From contig CAZWSX010000012.1 in NCBI GenBank assembly GCA_964636985.1, forward strand, positions 124,001-188,000: 64,000 bases of DNA, written 5' to 3'. This document shows positions 44,667-54,197 of this stretch, piece by piece; the stretch's first letter is position 1, and every line of letters starts with the position of its first letter. The position numbers were made by a program, and so were the translations under genes. The stretch comes from CAZWSX01 sp964636985 (lineage in GTDB: Bacteria > Planctomycetota > Planctomycetia > Pirellulales > Pirellulaceae). Below the pieces are notes generated by a model, which worked only from the letters and a program-made list of their open reading frames with translations, did not search any database and was not told the DNA's origin.

Positions 44667-46889
44667 CTACTCTGGCTTTAATACCACGACAGCCATGGGT
44701 GGCAGCGTGATCTGGACGCTGGCGGGGCGGCCGTGGGCTTCGGTGTCGGAGGCTTGAACGCCTGGGAAGTTCCCCACGTTCGATCCGCCGTACCATTCCG
44801 AGTCGCTGTTGAAGATCTCGCGGTACCAAGTCTTCTTGGGCACGCCAATCGGGAAATTCTGTCGCACGACGGGCGTGAAATTGCAGACGACCACCAGGAA
44901 GTCGTCCGGGTCTTTGCCTCGGCGGACGTAGGACAAGGCGCTGTCGTGGCCGTTGTGGCAATCGATCCACTCGAAGCCTTTGTAGCTAAAGTCGACCTGG
45001 TGTAAGGCCGGCTCGCGTTTCAGCAACGCGTTCAAATCGGCAACCATCTTTTGCACGCCGCCGTGCGTACCGTAGTCGAGCAAGTCCCATTGCAGCGATT
45101 GGTCGTGGTTCCACTCGTTCCACTGGGCGAAGTCCGAGCCCATGTAGAGGAGCTTTTTGCCCGGGTGGGTCCACATGTAGGCGTAGAGCAACCGCAGGTT
45201 CGCGAACTTCTGCCACAGGTCGCCCGGCATTTGGCCCAACAGCGAGCCCTTGCCATGAACGACTTCGTCGTGCGACAGCGGTAATGCAAAATTCTCGCTG
45301 AACGCGTAGATCAAGCTGAACGTCAACTCGCCGTGGTGGTGTTGGCGGTGGATCGGATCGTGCTTCATGTAGCGGATGGTGTCGTTCATCCAGCCCATGT
45401 TCCACTTGATGCTGAAACCAAGGCCGCCGGTCTCGGTGGGGTGTGAAACACCGCCCCAAGAGGTCGATTCCTCGGCGATGGTCAACACGCCTGGGAAACG
45501 AGCATGCGACTCGCGGTTGAATTCGCGGAGCAAATCGATCGCTTCGATGTTCTCGCGACCGCCGTAACGGTTGGGGAGCCATTCCCCTTCCTTGCGGCTG
45601 TAGTCGAGGTAGAGCATCGAGGCAACCGCGTCGACGCGTAGCCCGTCGATGTGGTACTTGTCGAGCCAGAACAAGGCGTTGCTGACCAGGAAGTTCCGCA
45701 CTTCGTGCCGGCCATAGTTGAAGATCATCGTGCCCCAGTCGGGGTGCTCACCCATACGCGGATCTTCGTGTTCGTACAAAGCGCTTCCGTCGAAGCGGCG
45801 CAGGCCGTGCGCGTCTTTCGGGAAGTGGGCGGGCACCCAGTCGAGAATCACCCCAAGGTCGTGCTGGTGGCAGTAGTCGACAAAGTACATGAAGTCTTCG
45901 GGCGTGCCGTAGCGGCTGGTCGCGGCGAAGTAGCCAACCGTTTGATACCCCCAGCTCCCCGTGAACGGATGCTCGCTGACGGGCAAGAGTTCGATGTGGG
46001 TGTAGCCCATCCGCTTGCAGTAATCGACCAGTTGGTGGGCCAGGTCGCGGTACGACATCCAACCGTTGTGGCGGTTCCAATCTTTTCGCCACGAGCCCAA
46101 ATGGCACTCGTAAATCGAAATCGGTTGTTCGAGTTGATTGGTCTCGCGGCGGCGGCGCATCCAGTCGCCGTCGTTCCAGCTATGGCGATTGAGATCGGCG
46201 ACGACCGAGGCCGTGCGCGGCGGTAGTTCGGCGGCGAAGCCGAACGGGTCGCACTTGTCGATCACTTCACCCCATTGGCCTTTGACCCGCAGCTTGTATT
46301 TCTCGCCAGCGGCGAGACCGGGAATAAACAATTCCCACACGCCGCTATTCTCGCGGCGGTGCATCGGGTGGCAGCGGCCATCCCAACCGTTGAAGTCGCC
46401 AACGATGCTGATGGCCTGAGCGTTGGGAGCCCATACCGCGAAATTGACGCCTTGAACTCCTTGGATCTCACGGAGTTGGGCGCCGAATTTTTCGTAGGCG
46501 TCTAAGTGCCGACCTTGGCCGAAGAGGTGGAGGTCGAAATCGGAGAGCATCGCGGGAAAGGCGTACGGGTCGTGAATCGTCGTCACTCTTCCATCCTCGT
46601 TCTGAACGCGCAACTGATAGGTAGGGGCTTCTCCGACGCCGAAATCGGGGCAAAGTCCCTCGTACAATCCGCTCGGATGGACCTTGCGCATCATCCGGGC
46701 TTGTCCGGAAGATCGTCCATGAGCCGTATCGAGAATCCACGCCTGACGTGCATTTGGCAAGAGGGCGCGGACCGCAGTTGCGCGGCGACCGTCGCATTCG
46801 ACCGGATGTGGCCCCAGAACCATACGCGGTTCCGGGTTGCCGAGGTTTAACAGCCGATCGATCGATTCCAACGATACGCTAGTCCGCAC
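44667..46889 (-). CDS. glgB: 1,4-alpha-glucan (glycogen) branching enzyme
   Basis: A 740-residue GH13 enzyme that makes alpha-1,6 branches in glycogen, similar in length to E. coli GlgB (728). An N-terminal domain and a CBM48 module (VNFAVWAPNAQAISIVGDFN) precede the barrel. Barrel motifs include ILDWVPAHFPKDAHGL, GLRVDAVASMLYLDY with the nucleophile Asp, TIAEESTSWGG with the acid Glu, and LSHDEVVHGKGSL with the third acid. It starts at GTG 46889 with GGAG upstream, and ends at a good terminator. No other glycogen gene is in view. Confidence 0.95.
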   Translation of the reverse strand: MRTSVSLESIDRLLNLGNPEPRMVLGPHPVECDGRRATAVRALLPNARQAWILDTAHGRSSGQARMMRKVHPSGLYEGLCPDFGVGEAPTYQLRVQNEDGRVTTIHDPYAFPAMLSDFDLHLFGQGRHLDAYEKFGAQLREIQGVQGVNFAVWAPNAQAISIVGDFNGWDGRCHPMHRRENSGVWELFIPGLAAGEKYKLRVKGQWGEVIDKCDPFGFAAELPPRTASVVADLNRHSWNDGDWMRRRRETNQLEQPISIYECHLGSWRKDWNRHNGWMSYRDLAHQLVDYCKRMGYTHIELLPVSEHPFTGSWGYQTVGYFAATSRYGTPEDFMYFVDYCHQHDLGVILDWVPAHFPKDAHGLRRFDGSALYEHEDPRMGEHPDWGTMIFNYGRHEVRNFLVSNALFWLDKYHIDGLRVDAVASMLYLDYSRKEGEWLPNRYGGRENIEAIDLLREFNRESHARFPGVLTIAEESTSWGGVSHPTETGGLGFSIKWNMGWMNDTIRYMKHDPIHRQHHHGELTFSLIYAFSENFALPLSHDEVVHGKGSLLGQMPGDLWQKFANLRLLYAYMWTHPGKKLLYMGSDFAQWNEWNHDQSLQWDLLDYGTHGGVQKMVADLNALLKREPALHQVDFSYKGFEWIDCHNGHDSALSYVRRGKDPDDFLVVVCNFTPVVRQNFPIGVPKKTWYREIFNSDSEWYGGSNVGNFPGVQASDTEAHGRPASVQITLPPMAVVVLKPE

Positions 46890-46990
46890 AACACACTCCA
46901 GTTTACCTAAAAATCAACCTAAGGTCTTATCAACATCACTAGCCGAGAATGAAGCCCCGCATCGCTGCCAAAAGGGGCAAATGCACGCCG

Positions 46991-47647
46991 TTATTGGCGT
47001 GGAAGAATGGTCTCGCGAGTGCGTTCCAAAAAGGCCTGTGCACCCGATGTCAGTCGTCCCCACATCGATGTGGAACCACTCGGCGGGGCGACAGCCGGAA
47101 CCGGGTTCGAGTTAGCAAATCGGCGGCCCATGCGATTGCGAAACGCCCGCGAAGGAGCAGGAACGCCCGAGGGGACCGGAGCCGACATTTTGTCTGCGTG
47201 ATCGGTGTCGCGGTGATTCGTTTCGGCATCGGGGCCCTGGTCGAACCGCCAGGCACGCACCTCAACCTGGTGGATCCCCAGAGCGCGATCGACGCGCCGC
47301 CAAAGGTCGTCGTTCTTGATGGGCTTCCATTGCCCGAACGATTCCCATTGCCAACTGTTCTCGCGCCACTGCTCCAAACCGAATCGCAATCCGCGGCTGA
47401 CATAGCTGCTGGGCGTGATCAACGTCACCTTGGCAGGATGGTCGATCGCTTCCAGGCCGCGGACGACACTCAGAAGATCTAGCCGGTCTCCCAGGACTTC
47501 GGGTTCGTCGTCGGACGCTTCGAACCGGAAGCTGCCCTCGACCGCTTCCAGGACAAACCGCCAGCGGCCGCGTTTTGCGCCTTGGGCATTGGTTCGTGTC
47601 GAAGCTTCCGAGAACAGCAGGTAATGAGGCGTGGCGACGGTACTCAT
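46991..47647 (-). CDS. Degenerate RNase HI-like protein
   Basis: A 218-residue protein. Residues 1-140 align by eye with RNase HI: LFSEAS at the first strand where the enzyme has TDGS, LDLLSVVRGLEAI in the helix that carries the second acid, LITPSSYVSRGL where the enzyme has LxTDSQYV, and WKPIKNDDLWRRVDRAL in the handle region. The catalytic acids appear changed: Asp to Glu, Glu to Asp, Asp to Pro, and no fourth Asp. The last 75 residues are a Pro/Ser-rich tail. It is probably not a nuclease; it may still bind RNA-DNA hybrids. It lies 101 nt upstream of glgB on the same strand. Confidence 0.7.
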   Translation of the reverse strand: MSTVATPHYLLFSEASTRTNAQGAKRGRWRFVLEAVEGSFRFEASDDEPEVLGDRLDLLSVVRGLEAIDHPAKVTLITPSSYVSRGLRFGLEQWRENSWQWESFGQWKPIKNDDLWRRVDRALGIHQVEVRAWRFDQGPDAETNHRDTDHADKMSAPVPSGVPAPSRAFRNRMGRRFANSNPVPAVAPPSGSTSMWGRLTSGAQAFLERTRETILPRQ

Positions 47648-47861
47648 GGCGTCAATTCGCTGCGGGCAGTACGGAAGGCCGAATCACTTGGTCTTCTTCC
47701 CATTCGTTCCGGCATCAGCCGGTTAGGCGAATGGACCAGCCAGTGTCAAAAGGGGCATTGCTGGTGTGAAAGTAGCTATCGGAACAAAATCGTTTGCCGC
47801 TGAACTTTCTCTAGTCGATACGATTTATCGCTACGCGGCGCACAAGTGGACCGAGCGATTT

Positions 47862-48073
47862 GCCACAGAGAGTACAGAGGCCTCAGAGAAAAGTGGCACA
47901 GACAATCCTGTCTGTGCGCGGTTGGCTTGCTCTAGCTAGAAGTTGATGAGCAGCAGGAAACTCAAAGAAGAGTGTCCAAGAAGTGGTGATTAATTGATTG
48001 ATGATTGTTGATTTGTGATTTGTGATTTGCGAAGTCGGAAACTTCTCTCTGAGACCTCGGAGACCGCTGTCGC
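47862..48073. repeat. Inverted pair of 9-nt-periodic CACAGAG-like repeats
   Basis: The left unit, 47862-47894, runs GCCACAGAGAGTACAGAGGC and on. The right unit, 48041-48073, matches it on the opposite strand at 24 of 33 positions by eye. Both are built of degenerate 9-nt steps. The 146 nt between them include the palindrome at 47896-47917 and low-complexity sequence. No gene or target-site duplication was found. Confidence 0.55.
47896..47917. repeat. Dispersed palindrome, copy 2
   Basis: GCACAGACA-ATCC-TGTCTGTGC with 9-bp arms. The core CAGACAATCCTGTCTG differs from the consensus CGGACAATCYTGTCCG by a compensated base-pair change, G-C to A-T, which keeps the stem intact. Confidence 0.65.
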
Positions 48074-48082
48074 TACAACCAT

Positions 48083-49093
48083 TTACGCCTTAAAGCAGGC
48101 CACTTTGTGCGTCGTTCCCAGCAGCTGGGGCGGAGATTGCTTGCAAGAGTCATCCCCAATGGGGCAACGGCCCACGAAAGGGCAGCCGGGATATTCTTTT
48201 GTCGATGAAGGCGGGTCGCCTTTTAGCAAAATGCGATGGCGGGCGCGGTCTTTGGCGGGGTCGGGAATAGGGGCGGCCGACCAAAGAGCCTGCGTGTAGG
48301 GGTGTTTTGGATTCGTTTGAATCGTCTTGCGGTCGGCCAATTCGACGATGTGGCCGAAGTACATGACGCCGACGCGATGGGCGATGTGCTGGACAACAGC
48401 CAAATCGTGCGTGATGAAGATGTACGAGACGCCTAATTCTTGCTGCAAGTCCATGAGCAGATTGACGACTTGGGCCTGAATCGACACATCCAAGGCCGAA
48501 ACGGGCTCATCGCATAAAATCAACTTCGGCTCGACCGCCAGCGCTCTTGCGATTCCGATCCGCTGGCGTTGCCCGCCGCTGAACTCGTGCGGGTAGCGAT
48601 TGAGGAATCGCGGGTCGAGGCCCACCAACTCCATCAGTCGCATCACTTCGAATTTGCGATCGTTTGACGAGCCGAGGTTATGAATCTCCATCGGCTCCCG
48701 CAGAATCGAACCGACCGTCAACCGTGGATTGAGCGACGCATACGGGTCCTGGAAGATCATCTGCACTTCGCGGCGCAGCGGCAACATTTGCGACGAGGAC
48801 AGCCCATCGATCCGCCGATCACCAAGCCAGACCTCTCCCGAGGTAATCGGTGCCAACCCGACTACCGCGCGAACCATGGTCGACTTGCCGCAACCCGACT
48901 CGCCAACGATTCCCAGCGTTTCGCCGGGGCCGACGTCGAGGCTCACCCCATCGACGGCCCGCACCACCGCTGGCGAAGGGAAGAAGCCCTCCCATTTGGT
49001 GATGGGGAAGTGGACCTTCAAGTTGACGAGCTTGAGGACCGATTTTGGCGGTTGAATTGGCGAGGACGTCTCGGCGAGTTGCGCGCTAAGCAC
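48083..49093 (-). CDS. oppF: Peptide ABC transporter ATP-binding protein
   Basis: A 336-residue ATPase of the Opp/Dpp system. Walker A GESGCGKST, signature SGGQRQR and Walker B LILCDEP are all present, with the C-terminal oligopeptide-transporter domain ending in a Cys cluster (YPGCPFVGRCP). GTG 49093 is used: AGGAGG lies six nt upstream and the start overlaps the oppD stop by 8 nt. A longer frame upstream is only an overlap with oppD. Last gene of the operon; it hydrolyses ATP for peptide import. Confidence 0.93.
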   Translation of the reverse strand: MLSAQLAETSSPIQPPKSVLKLVNLKVHFPITKWEGFFPSPAVVRAVDGVSLDVGPGETLGIVGESGCGKSTMVRAVVGLAPITSGEVWLGDRRIDGLSSSQMLPLRREVQMIFQDPYASLNPRLTVGSILREPMEIHNLGSSNDRKFEVMRLMELVGLDPRFLNRYPHEFSGGQRQRIGIARALAVEPKLILCDEPVSALDVSIQAQVVNLLMDLQQELGVSYIFITHDLAVVQHIAHRVGVMYFGHIVELADRKTIQTNPKHPYTQALWSAAPIPDPAKDRARHRILLKGDPPSSTKEYPGCPFVGRCPIGDDSCKQSPPQLLGTTHKVACFKA

Positions 49094-50117
49094 GTGCGAC
49101 CTCCTCGGCCGTGATGGGCTTCGTTGAAATGTCGAACAAACAGGCGTGATGATGGCCCGGCTTGGGTTCGACGAGCGGAGGCAATTTGTCCTTGCAAATC
49201 TGTTCCATGTATTTGCAGCGCGGATGGAAGGCGCAGCCACTGGGCGGTCGCGACATATTAGGTGGCTGACCAGGAATCGCCTGCAACCGTTCCACCCCTG
49301 TGTCGTTCGGTTTGGGAATCGACTCGAGCAACCCCAGCGTATAAGGGTGCATGGGGTCGGCAAAAATCTGGTTGAGCGGGGCCTCTTCGACGACTCGCCC
49401 GCCGTACAGCACGGCAACGCGCTGGCACATATTGGCCACCACGCCCAGGTTGTGGGTGATCAGGATGACCGCTGTACCCTCGGTCTTCTGCAAGTCGCGG
49501 ATCAAGTCGAGCACCTGCGCTTGGACCGTTACGTCGAGCGCCGTCGTCGGCTCGTCGGCAATTAACAGGTCGGGCTTGCAACTGAGGGCCATCGCGATCA
49601 TGACGCGCTGCCGCATCCCGCCGCTGAATTCGTGCGGATACTGGTGGACCCGCTGCTCTGGCGACGGAATGCCGACTTGCTCGAGCATCGAGACGGCGTA
49701 CGACATCGCTTGCCGCGAGGTGTGCTTCAAGTGAAGCATCGTCATTTCGGAGAGCTGCTCGCCAACGGTCATGAACGGGTTCAGCGCCGTCATCGGATCT
49801 TGAAAGATCATCGCGATGTTGCGGCCGCGACGAAGTCGTAATTCTTCTGGCGACAGTGCCAAGAGATCGACGATATGGCCGTCGTCTTGCTGAAATAAGG
49901 CTTTGCCGCTGGTAATCTTGCCTGGCGGCATGGGGATCAGGCCCATCATCGCCAAATTGGTCACGGATTTGCCCGAGCCCGATTCGCCGACAAGCCCGAG
50001 TGTTTCGCCCTTTTCGAGGAAGAACGAAATGTTGTTGACCGCGCGAACGATGCCTTCGTCGGTACGAAATTCGACCGAGAGGTTCTCGACTTGCAACAAT
50101 GGCTTGGGCTTGGTCAA
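49086..50117 (-). CDS. oppD: Peptide ABC transporter ATP-binding protein
   Basis: A 343-residue ATPase with Walker A GESGSGKSV, signature SGGMRQR and Walker B LLIADEP. The C-terminal region with the family Cys pattern (GCAFHPRCKYMEQIC) may bind an iron-sulphur cluster as in DppD/OppD. It starts at a TTG at 50117 with GAGGAA in front. It is 10 nt after oppC and overlaps oppF. It pairs with OppF under the membrane permease. Confidence 0.93.
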   Translation of the reverse strand: MTKPKPLLQVENLSVEFRTDEGIVRAVNNISFFLEKGETLGLVGESGSGKSVTNLAMMGLIPMPPGKITSGKALFQQDDGHIVDLLALSPEELRLRRGRNIAMIFQDPMTALNPFMTVGEQLSEMTMLHLKHTSRQAMSYAVSMLEQVGIPSPEQRVHQYPHEFSGGMRQRVMIAMALSCKPDLLIADEPTTALDVTVQAQVLDLIRDLQKTEGTAVILITHNLGVVANMCQRVAVLYGGRVVEEAPLNQIFADPMHPYTLGLLESIPKPNDTGVERLQAIPGQPPNMSRPPSGCAFHPRCKYMEQICKDKLPPLVEPKPGHHHACLFDISTKPITAEEVARA

Positions 50118-50127
50118 GGATGTTCCT

Positions 50128-51333
50128 CTACGACTTATTCTTCAAGTGCGGGTCGAGCACGTCACGCAGGCCGTCGCCTAGGTAGTTCAGCGCGAACATC
50201 GTCGACGACAGCGCTGCGCCGGGAAAGACAACGAGCCACCAGCGGGTCCGGATCGGATTAATTACTTCCGCGGCATCTTTCAGGAGCAGTCCCCACGACA
50301 CATTAGGAGGACGAACCCCTAATCCAAGGAACGAGAGAGTTGCCTCGAACAACATCACGCTGGGAATCGTGAGCGTGAGATAGACGATGACGATGCCTAA
50401 GACGTTGGGAATCAAGTGGCGAAAAATAATCCGCGGAGAACCGGCACCGATCACGCGGGCTGCGTCGACGTATTGCTCCGTCTTCAGTGAGAGGATTTGC
50501 CCACGGACTACACGTGCCATGGTCAGCCACGACACCAGGCCGAGAAGAATCAAGAAGACGCCTAGGACGCCGATGTGTCGTTGTTCGAGCCAGCGAGCGA
50601 CTTGCGGCTCCGTCACAATCGCCATGGCGACGATCACGATGAATAGAAAGGGAACCGCGTACAGGGTATCGACGAGGCGCATCATGGCCTGATCGACCCA
50701 GCCGCCCGCGTAGCCGGAGATCGCTCCGTAGGTGACGCCGATCACTAGCGAGACGAACGTCGCGGCCAAGCCCACAAGAATTGAGACTCGAGCACCCCAG
50801 AAAATGCGGGAAAGGACATCGCGTCCTAACGCATCACGTCCGCAAATCGACGGAATACACCAATCGCCAAAAATGCCAAGCCGCAGCCGCGTTAGCGTGT
50901 GCGAGATGAAATCGAGTTGGCCCCATAGTCGAGCAATCGGGTTGATAATCGTGGGCGGCGTCCTGGCATCGGTTTGTTTCGACCGTTCGTCAAGATATTT
51001 GCTCCACGTTTCGGTCGGACTCATCACGCTGTTGTCGGGCTGACGCAGTTCGAGCCGAATGGCCTTGAAGTTAGGCTCCGCGAATTGCTCGTCTAATATC
51101 TGGTACGACGGAGATTGGAATGGCAACAGCGGGGTAACGACGGCCAGGATCGCAACCACGTTCAAGAAGATCAACGAGATCATTGCCGGACGGTTGCGTT
51201 TCAGTCGCTTCCAGGCATCTTGCCAAAGCGACGTTCCTTTCAGCGACGCCGCCTCCACCAGCATCTGGCGATAGTGATCCAGATCTTTCGGCTTGCGAGC
51301 AGGTTGTGAATTGGGTGGACTGGCCACGGACAT
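50128..51333 (-). CDS. oppC: Peptide ABC transporter permease
   Basis: A 401-residue permease, about 100 residues longer than usual OppC because of an enlarged loop between the first and second membrane helices (around residues 75-200). The binding-protein-dependent permease motif is present: RHLIPNVLGIVIVYLT and then SFLGLGVRPPNVSWG. GRDALGRDVLSRI is the family marker before helix two. ATG 51333 lies 3 nt after oppB. Confidence 0.92.
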   Translation of the reverse strand: MSVASPPNSQPARKPKDLDHYRQMLVEAASLKGTSLWQDAWKRLKRNRPAMISLIFLNVVAILAVVTPLLPFQSPSYQILDEQFAEPNFKAIRLELRQPDNSVMSPTETWSKYLDERSKQTDARTPPTIINPIARLWGQLDFISHTLTRLRLGIFGDWCIPSICGRDALGRDVLSRIFWGARVSILVGLAATFVSLVIGVTYGAISGYAGGWVDQAMMRLVDTLYAVPFLFIVIVAMAIVTEPQVARWLEQRHIGVLGVFLILLGLVSWLTMARVVRGQILSLKTEQYVDAARVIGAGSPRIIFRHLIPNVLGIVIVYLTLTIPSVMLFEATLSFLGLGVRPPNVSWGLLLKDAAEVINPIRTRWWLVVFPGAALSSTMFALNYLGDGLRDVLDPHLKNKS

Positions 51334-51336
51334 TGA

Positions 51337-52287
51337 CTATTCCACCTTCACGCGCGGATCGACCACTGCATAAGCGATATCGACCAGGTTATTCATGATC
51401 ACGAGTGCGAGAGCGTAGACCATCACCATTCCGATGCACATGGGCCAGTCTCTTTGGTTCGCTGCCTCGACGAAAGAGCGCCCCATCCCCGCGATGTTGA
51501 AGAGGCTTTCGAGCACCAGCGAGCCCGTCAGCACGCCGGCCGTTGCCGGTCCCAAGAAGGTAATCACTGGCAACAGGGCACCTCGCAGCGCGTGTCCAAA
51601 GACAACCTTGTATTCTGGAAGTCCCTTGGCATGGGCAGTACGGACGTAGTCGCGGTGCAACTGTTCGAGCATACCCGTGCGGGTCAATCGGGCGATGTAT
51701 GCGGCGTATGGGAGGGCCAAGCACACGCCCGGCAGGATGAGTTGCTTCAATTGGCCCCAACCGCCCGCGGGAAACCAGTTGAGCCAAAAGACGAACACAA
51801 TCAAGGCGATGCAACCCAGCACGAAGCTCGGGACTGAAATGCCGATGGTCGCGACGCCCATGATCCCCCAGTCGATTGAGGTCCCGCGGCGCGAAGCGGA
51901 AATCACTCCTGCGGCAATGCCAAACGTCGTCGCCAAAGAGAGCGAGAATATCCCAATCGATACCGAGATCGGGAACCCCGCCGCGATGACCTGATTTACC
52001 GTGTAGTCTTCGAGCTTCATGCTCGGCCCGAAATCAAAACGGCAAGCGCTAAGCAAGCTGTCGAGGTATTGTTTCAGGGGTGGATCGTTCAGGTGGTACT
52101 TCGCTTCCATATTTCGCAGAATGATTTCGGGCACTCTGCGCTCGCTGGCGAAGGGACCTCCAGGCGCCAGCCTCATGAGGATAAAGGTGATCGTAAACAC
52201 GGCCCACAGGGTCAGCAGCATGAAGAAGAGCCGCCGCCCAACGATCAAAACAATGCCGAGGAATGATTTCCAAGTTTTGGAATTCAA
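51337..52287 (-). CDS. oppB: Peptide ABC transporter permease
   Basis: A 316-residue inner-membrane permease. FFMLLTLWAVFTITFILMRL is helix one, followed by APGGPF, the usual OppB/DppB start. YAAYIARLTRTGMLEQLHRD and TAHAKGLPEYKVVFGHALRG form the EAA-type coupling region. It starts at TTG 52287, overlapping the oppA TGA by three nt with GGGGAG in front, so translation is coupled. Confidence 0.93.
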   Translation of the reverse strand: MNSKTWKSFLGIVLIVGRRLFFMLLTLWAVFTITFILMRLAPGGPFASERRVPEIILRNMEAKYHLNDPPLKQYLDSLLSACRFDFGPSMKLEDYTVNQVIAAGFPISVSIGIFSLSLATTFGIAAGVISASRRGTSIDWGIMGVATIGISVPSFVLGCIALIVFVFWLNWFPAGGWGQLKQLILPGVCLALPYAAYIARLTRTGMLEQLHRDYVRTAHAKGLPEYKVVFGHALRGALLPVITFLGPATAGVLTGSLVLESLFNIAGMGRSFVEAANQRDWPMCIGMVMVYALALVIMNNLVDIAYAVVDPRVKVE

Positions 52288-54197
52288 GGCTTGCTCCCCG
52301 CGGGGCTATCGTCCGAAACGGAAATCGTGGTGAGCGAGTGGACGTTTCGGTCGCACAAGTGCCATCCTTTGACGCGCGGCTTCACCATGTTGACCGAAGT
52401 GTAGTAGTAGATCGGGATGATCGGTTGTTCTTCGAGCAGAATCGTCTCGGCTTCGCGAAACAAGGCCATCCGCTTTTTCGGGTCGAGTTCTTCCTTGGCC
52501 TTCTCAATAAACTCATCGTACTGTTTGTTGCTGAAGCCGGTTTGATTGTTGGGGCCGTCGGTCACCCACATATCGAGAAAGGTGTTGGGGTCGGGGTAGT
52601 CGGCCGTCCAGCCCGCGCGGGAGATGTGATAGTTCATCGTCGACTGGTTGTTGAGGAACGTACCCCACTCCAAGCTTTGCAACTCGACCTGGATCCCCAG
52701 GTTTTGCATTAAGTGCTGCTGAACGACCTCGGCGATTTGCTGGTGAAAACCGAGTGCGTTGAACTGGATCCGCAGTTTGGGCAATCCTTCGCCATTAGGA
52801 AATCCCGCTTCCGCCAACAACTCACGAGCCTTGGCCGGATTGTATTCGTCCCCTTCAGGCCGGTCGTATCCCGCGAACAGTGGAGGAACAAATCCTCGCG
52901 CGGGGATCTGCCCGGCCTTCACCACCTTCTCGGTAATCGCCTTCTTGTCGATGGCCATGTTCAGGGCATGGCGAATGCGCTTGTCCTTAAGGCCATCGGT
53001 GGTCGTGTTGAGCCGCAGAAAGTAGATCGCCATCATCGGGGCCGCCTTCCAATCGGACTTCATCTTCTTCAAGTCGTCGATCACCGAAAGCGGGATGTAG
53101 TTCGTCCAATCGATTTGGCCGTTGACATACATGTTGAGAGCCGTCACTTCGTTGCCGATCACCATCACGTCGACCACGTTGAGTTTGATCCCGTCGGCGT
53201 TCCAGTACGACTCGCTCTTCCGCAAACGGATACGGTCTCGCAAACGGCGAAACTCGATTTTGAAGGGCCCGTTACTGACGATGTTCTTGACCTGGGTCCA
53301 GTTGGGGGAGCCATGCTTCTCGACGCACTTTCGATTCACTGGATAAAGGGGATAGAACGCCAGCAGGTCCTTAAAGTACGGCGTGGGATAGTTCAACTCG
53401 AAAACGAACGTTTGAGGATTGGGGGCTTTGATGGCCACCGTCGACGAAAACTCGGGGAGAATCGCTTTACACCGCTCCACTCCAGGATTTGCCGACAGGG
53501 AAAACAGCTTTTCTCCTTCGCCATCGATCTCGACGCTAATCGTCGCCCGTGGAGATGGCGTATGAGCCGCGGGGGTTTGCGAGTCGATCGTTTTCGCGGG
53601 CGAGTTATCAGTAGCCGGCTCTTCGATCTTTTTGAGAACGCCGAATTTTTCGGGGTCGCCTGTATCCTTGAGAAAAATCTCGACGCGTTGGCCAACCGTG
53701 AGCTCACCTGAGTTGTAGGCCTTTGCACCGCGAATGTAGTAAAGCTGGTAGCTGTATTCCGAGGCCGTCCGCGGCATGAGCAGCCGCCGCCAGGAGTAAA
53801 GAAAGTCGTCGGAGGTGACCGCCTCGTCTGGTGTACGGGGATCGTTGTCCGTCCACTTCGCGTTGGAACGCATCTTGAACGTATACGTCTTTTGATCCTC
53901 TGAGATCTCCATCGACTCCGCGGCCGCAGGGCGCGCAGCGGTGCGCACGTTGCCGTAGTCGTCAACGCCCAGCGCTTCATCGGGGGCGATGCGAAGCAAT
54001 CCTTCGAACACGGCGTCGATCAACCGGCCTTCGGGTTCGCCTGTGGCTAGTGCCGAGTCGACCGTTTTTACTTCCGTGCCGTTGTTGAAGGCGAAGTCGG
54101 CCTGGGGAAGTGGAGGGAAGGATGCGGAGTAAGCCAACGCAGCAACAAGGAGCACCAATCCGAACAACGGAAACCAGCGTCGAATGGATGCCATCAT
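52284..54197 (-). CDS. oppA: Peptide-binding protein, SBP family 5
   Basis: A 637-residue extracellular solute-binding protein. The N-terminus is basic then hydrophobic (FPLFGLVLLVAALAYSASF) with no lipobox Cys, so it may stay membrane-anchored. The SBP-5 domain is shown by EGLLRIAPDEAL, YTFKMRSNAKWTDNDP, FKIEFRRLRDRIRL and NMAIDKKAITEKVVKAGQ. Residues 190-240 contain an insert (DNSPAKTIDSQTPAAHTPSP and more) not usual for OppA. It is first of the operon. By family it captures oligopeptides for uptake. ATG 54197 is used. Confidence 0.92.
   Translation of the reverse strand: MMASIRRWFPLFGLVLLVAALAYSASFPPLPQADFAFNNGTEVKTVDSALATGEPEGRLIDAVFEGLLRIAPDEALGVDDYGNVRTAARPAAAESMEISEDQKTYTFKMRSNAKWTDNDPRTPDEAVTSDDFLYSWRRLLMPRTASEYSYQLYYIRGAKAYNSGELTVGQRVEIFLKDTGDPEKFGVLKKIEEPATDNSPAKTIDSQTPAAHTPSPRATISVEIDGEGEKLFSLSANPGVERCKAILPEFSSTVAIKAPNPQTFVFELNYPTPYFKDLLAFYPLYPVNRKCVEKHGSPNWTQVKNIVSNGPFKIEFRRLRDRIRLRKSESYWNADGIKLNVVDVMVIGNEVTALNMYVNGQIDWTNYIPLSVIDDLKKMKSDWKAAPMMAIYFLRLNTTTDGLKDKRIRHALNMAIDKKAITEKVVKAGQIPARGFVPPLFAGYDRPEGDEYNPAKARELLAEAGFPNGEGLPKLRIQFNALGFHQQIAEVVQQHLMQNLGIQVELQSLEWGTFLNNQSTMNYHISRAGWTADYPDPNTFLDMWVTDGPNNQTGFSNKQYDEFIEKAKEELDPKKRMALFREAETILLEEQPIIPIYYYTSVNMVKPRVKGWHLCDRNVHSLTTISVSDDSPAGSKP

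Larger units (their letters stand above)
47648..48082. other. Repeat-rich intergenic region
   Basis: 435 nt without a gene. It contains a pair of inverted 33-nt repeats (47862-47894 and 48041-48073), a palindrome at 47896-47917, and a short tandem GATTTGT tract near 48010-48030. It separates the RNase H-like gene from the opp operon. Confidence 0.55.

Noticed and set aside
48001..48030. Tandem GATTTGT tract as a CRISPR or regulatory array
   Set aside because: Units are 7 nt without spacers; simple low-complexity sequence.
49094..49417. 108-residue N-terminal extension of oppF
   Set aside because: It lies inside oppD and has no ABC-transporter match; GTG 49093 has a strong ribosome binding site.
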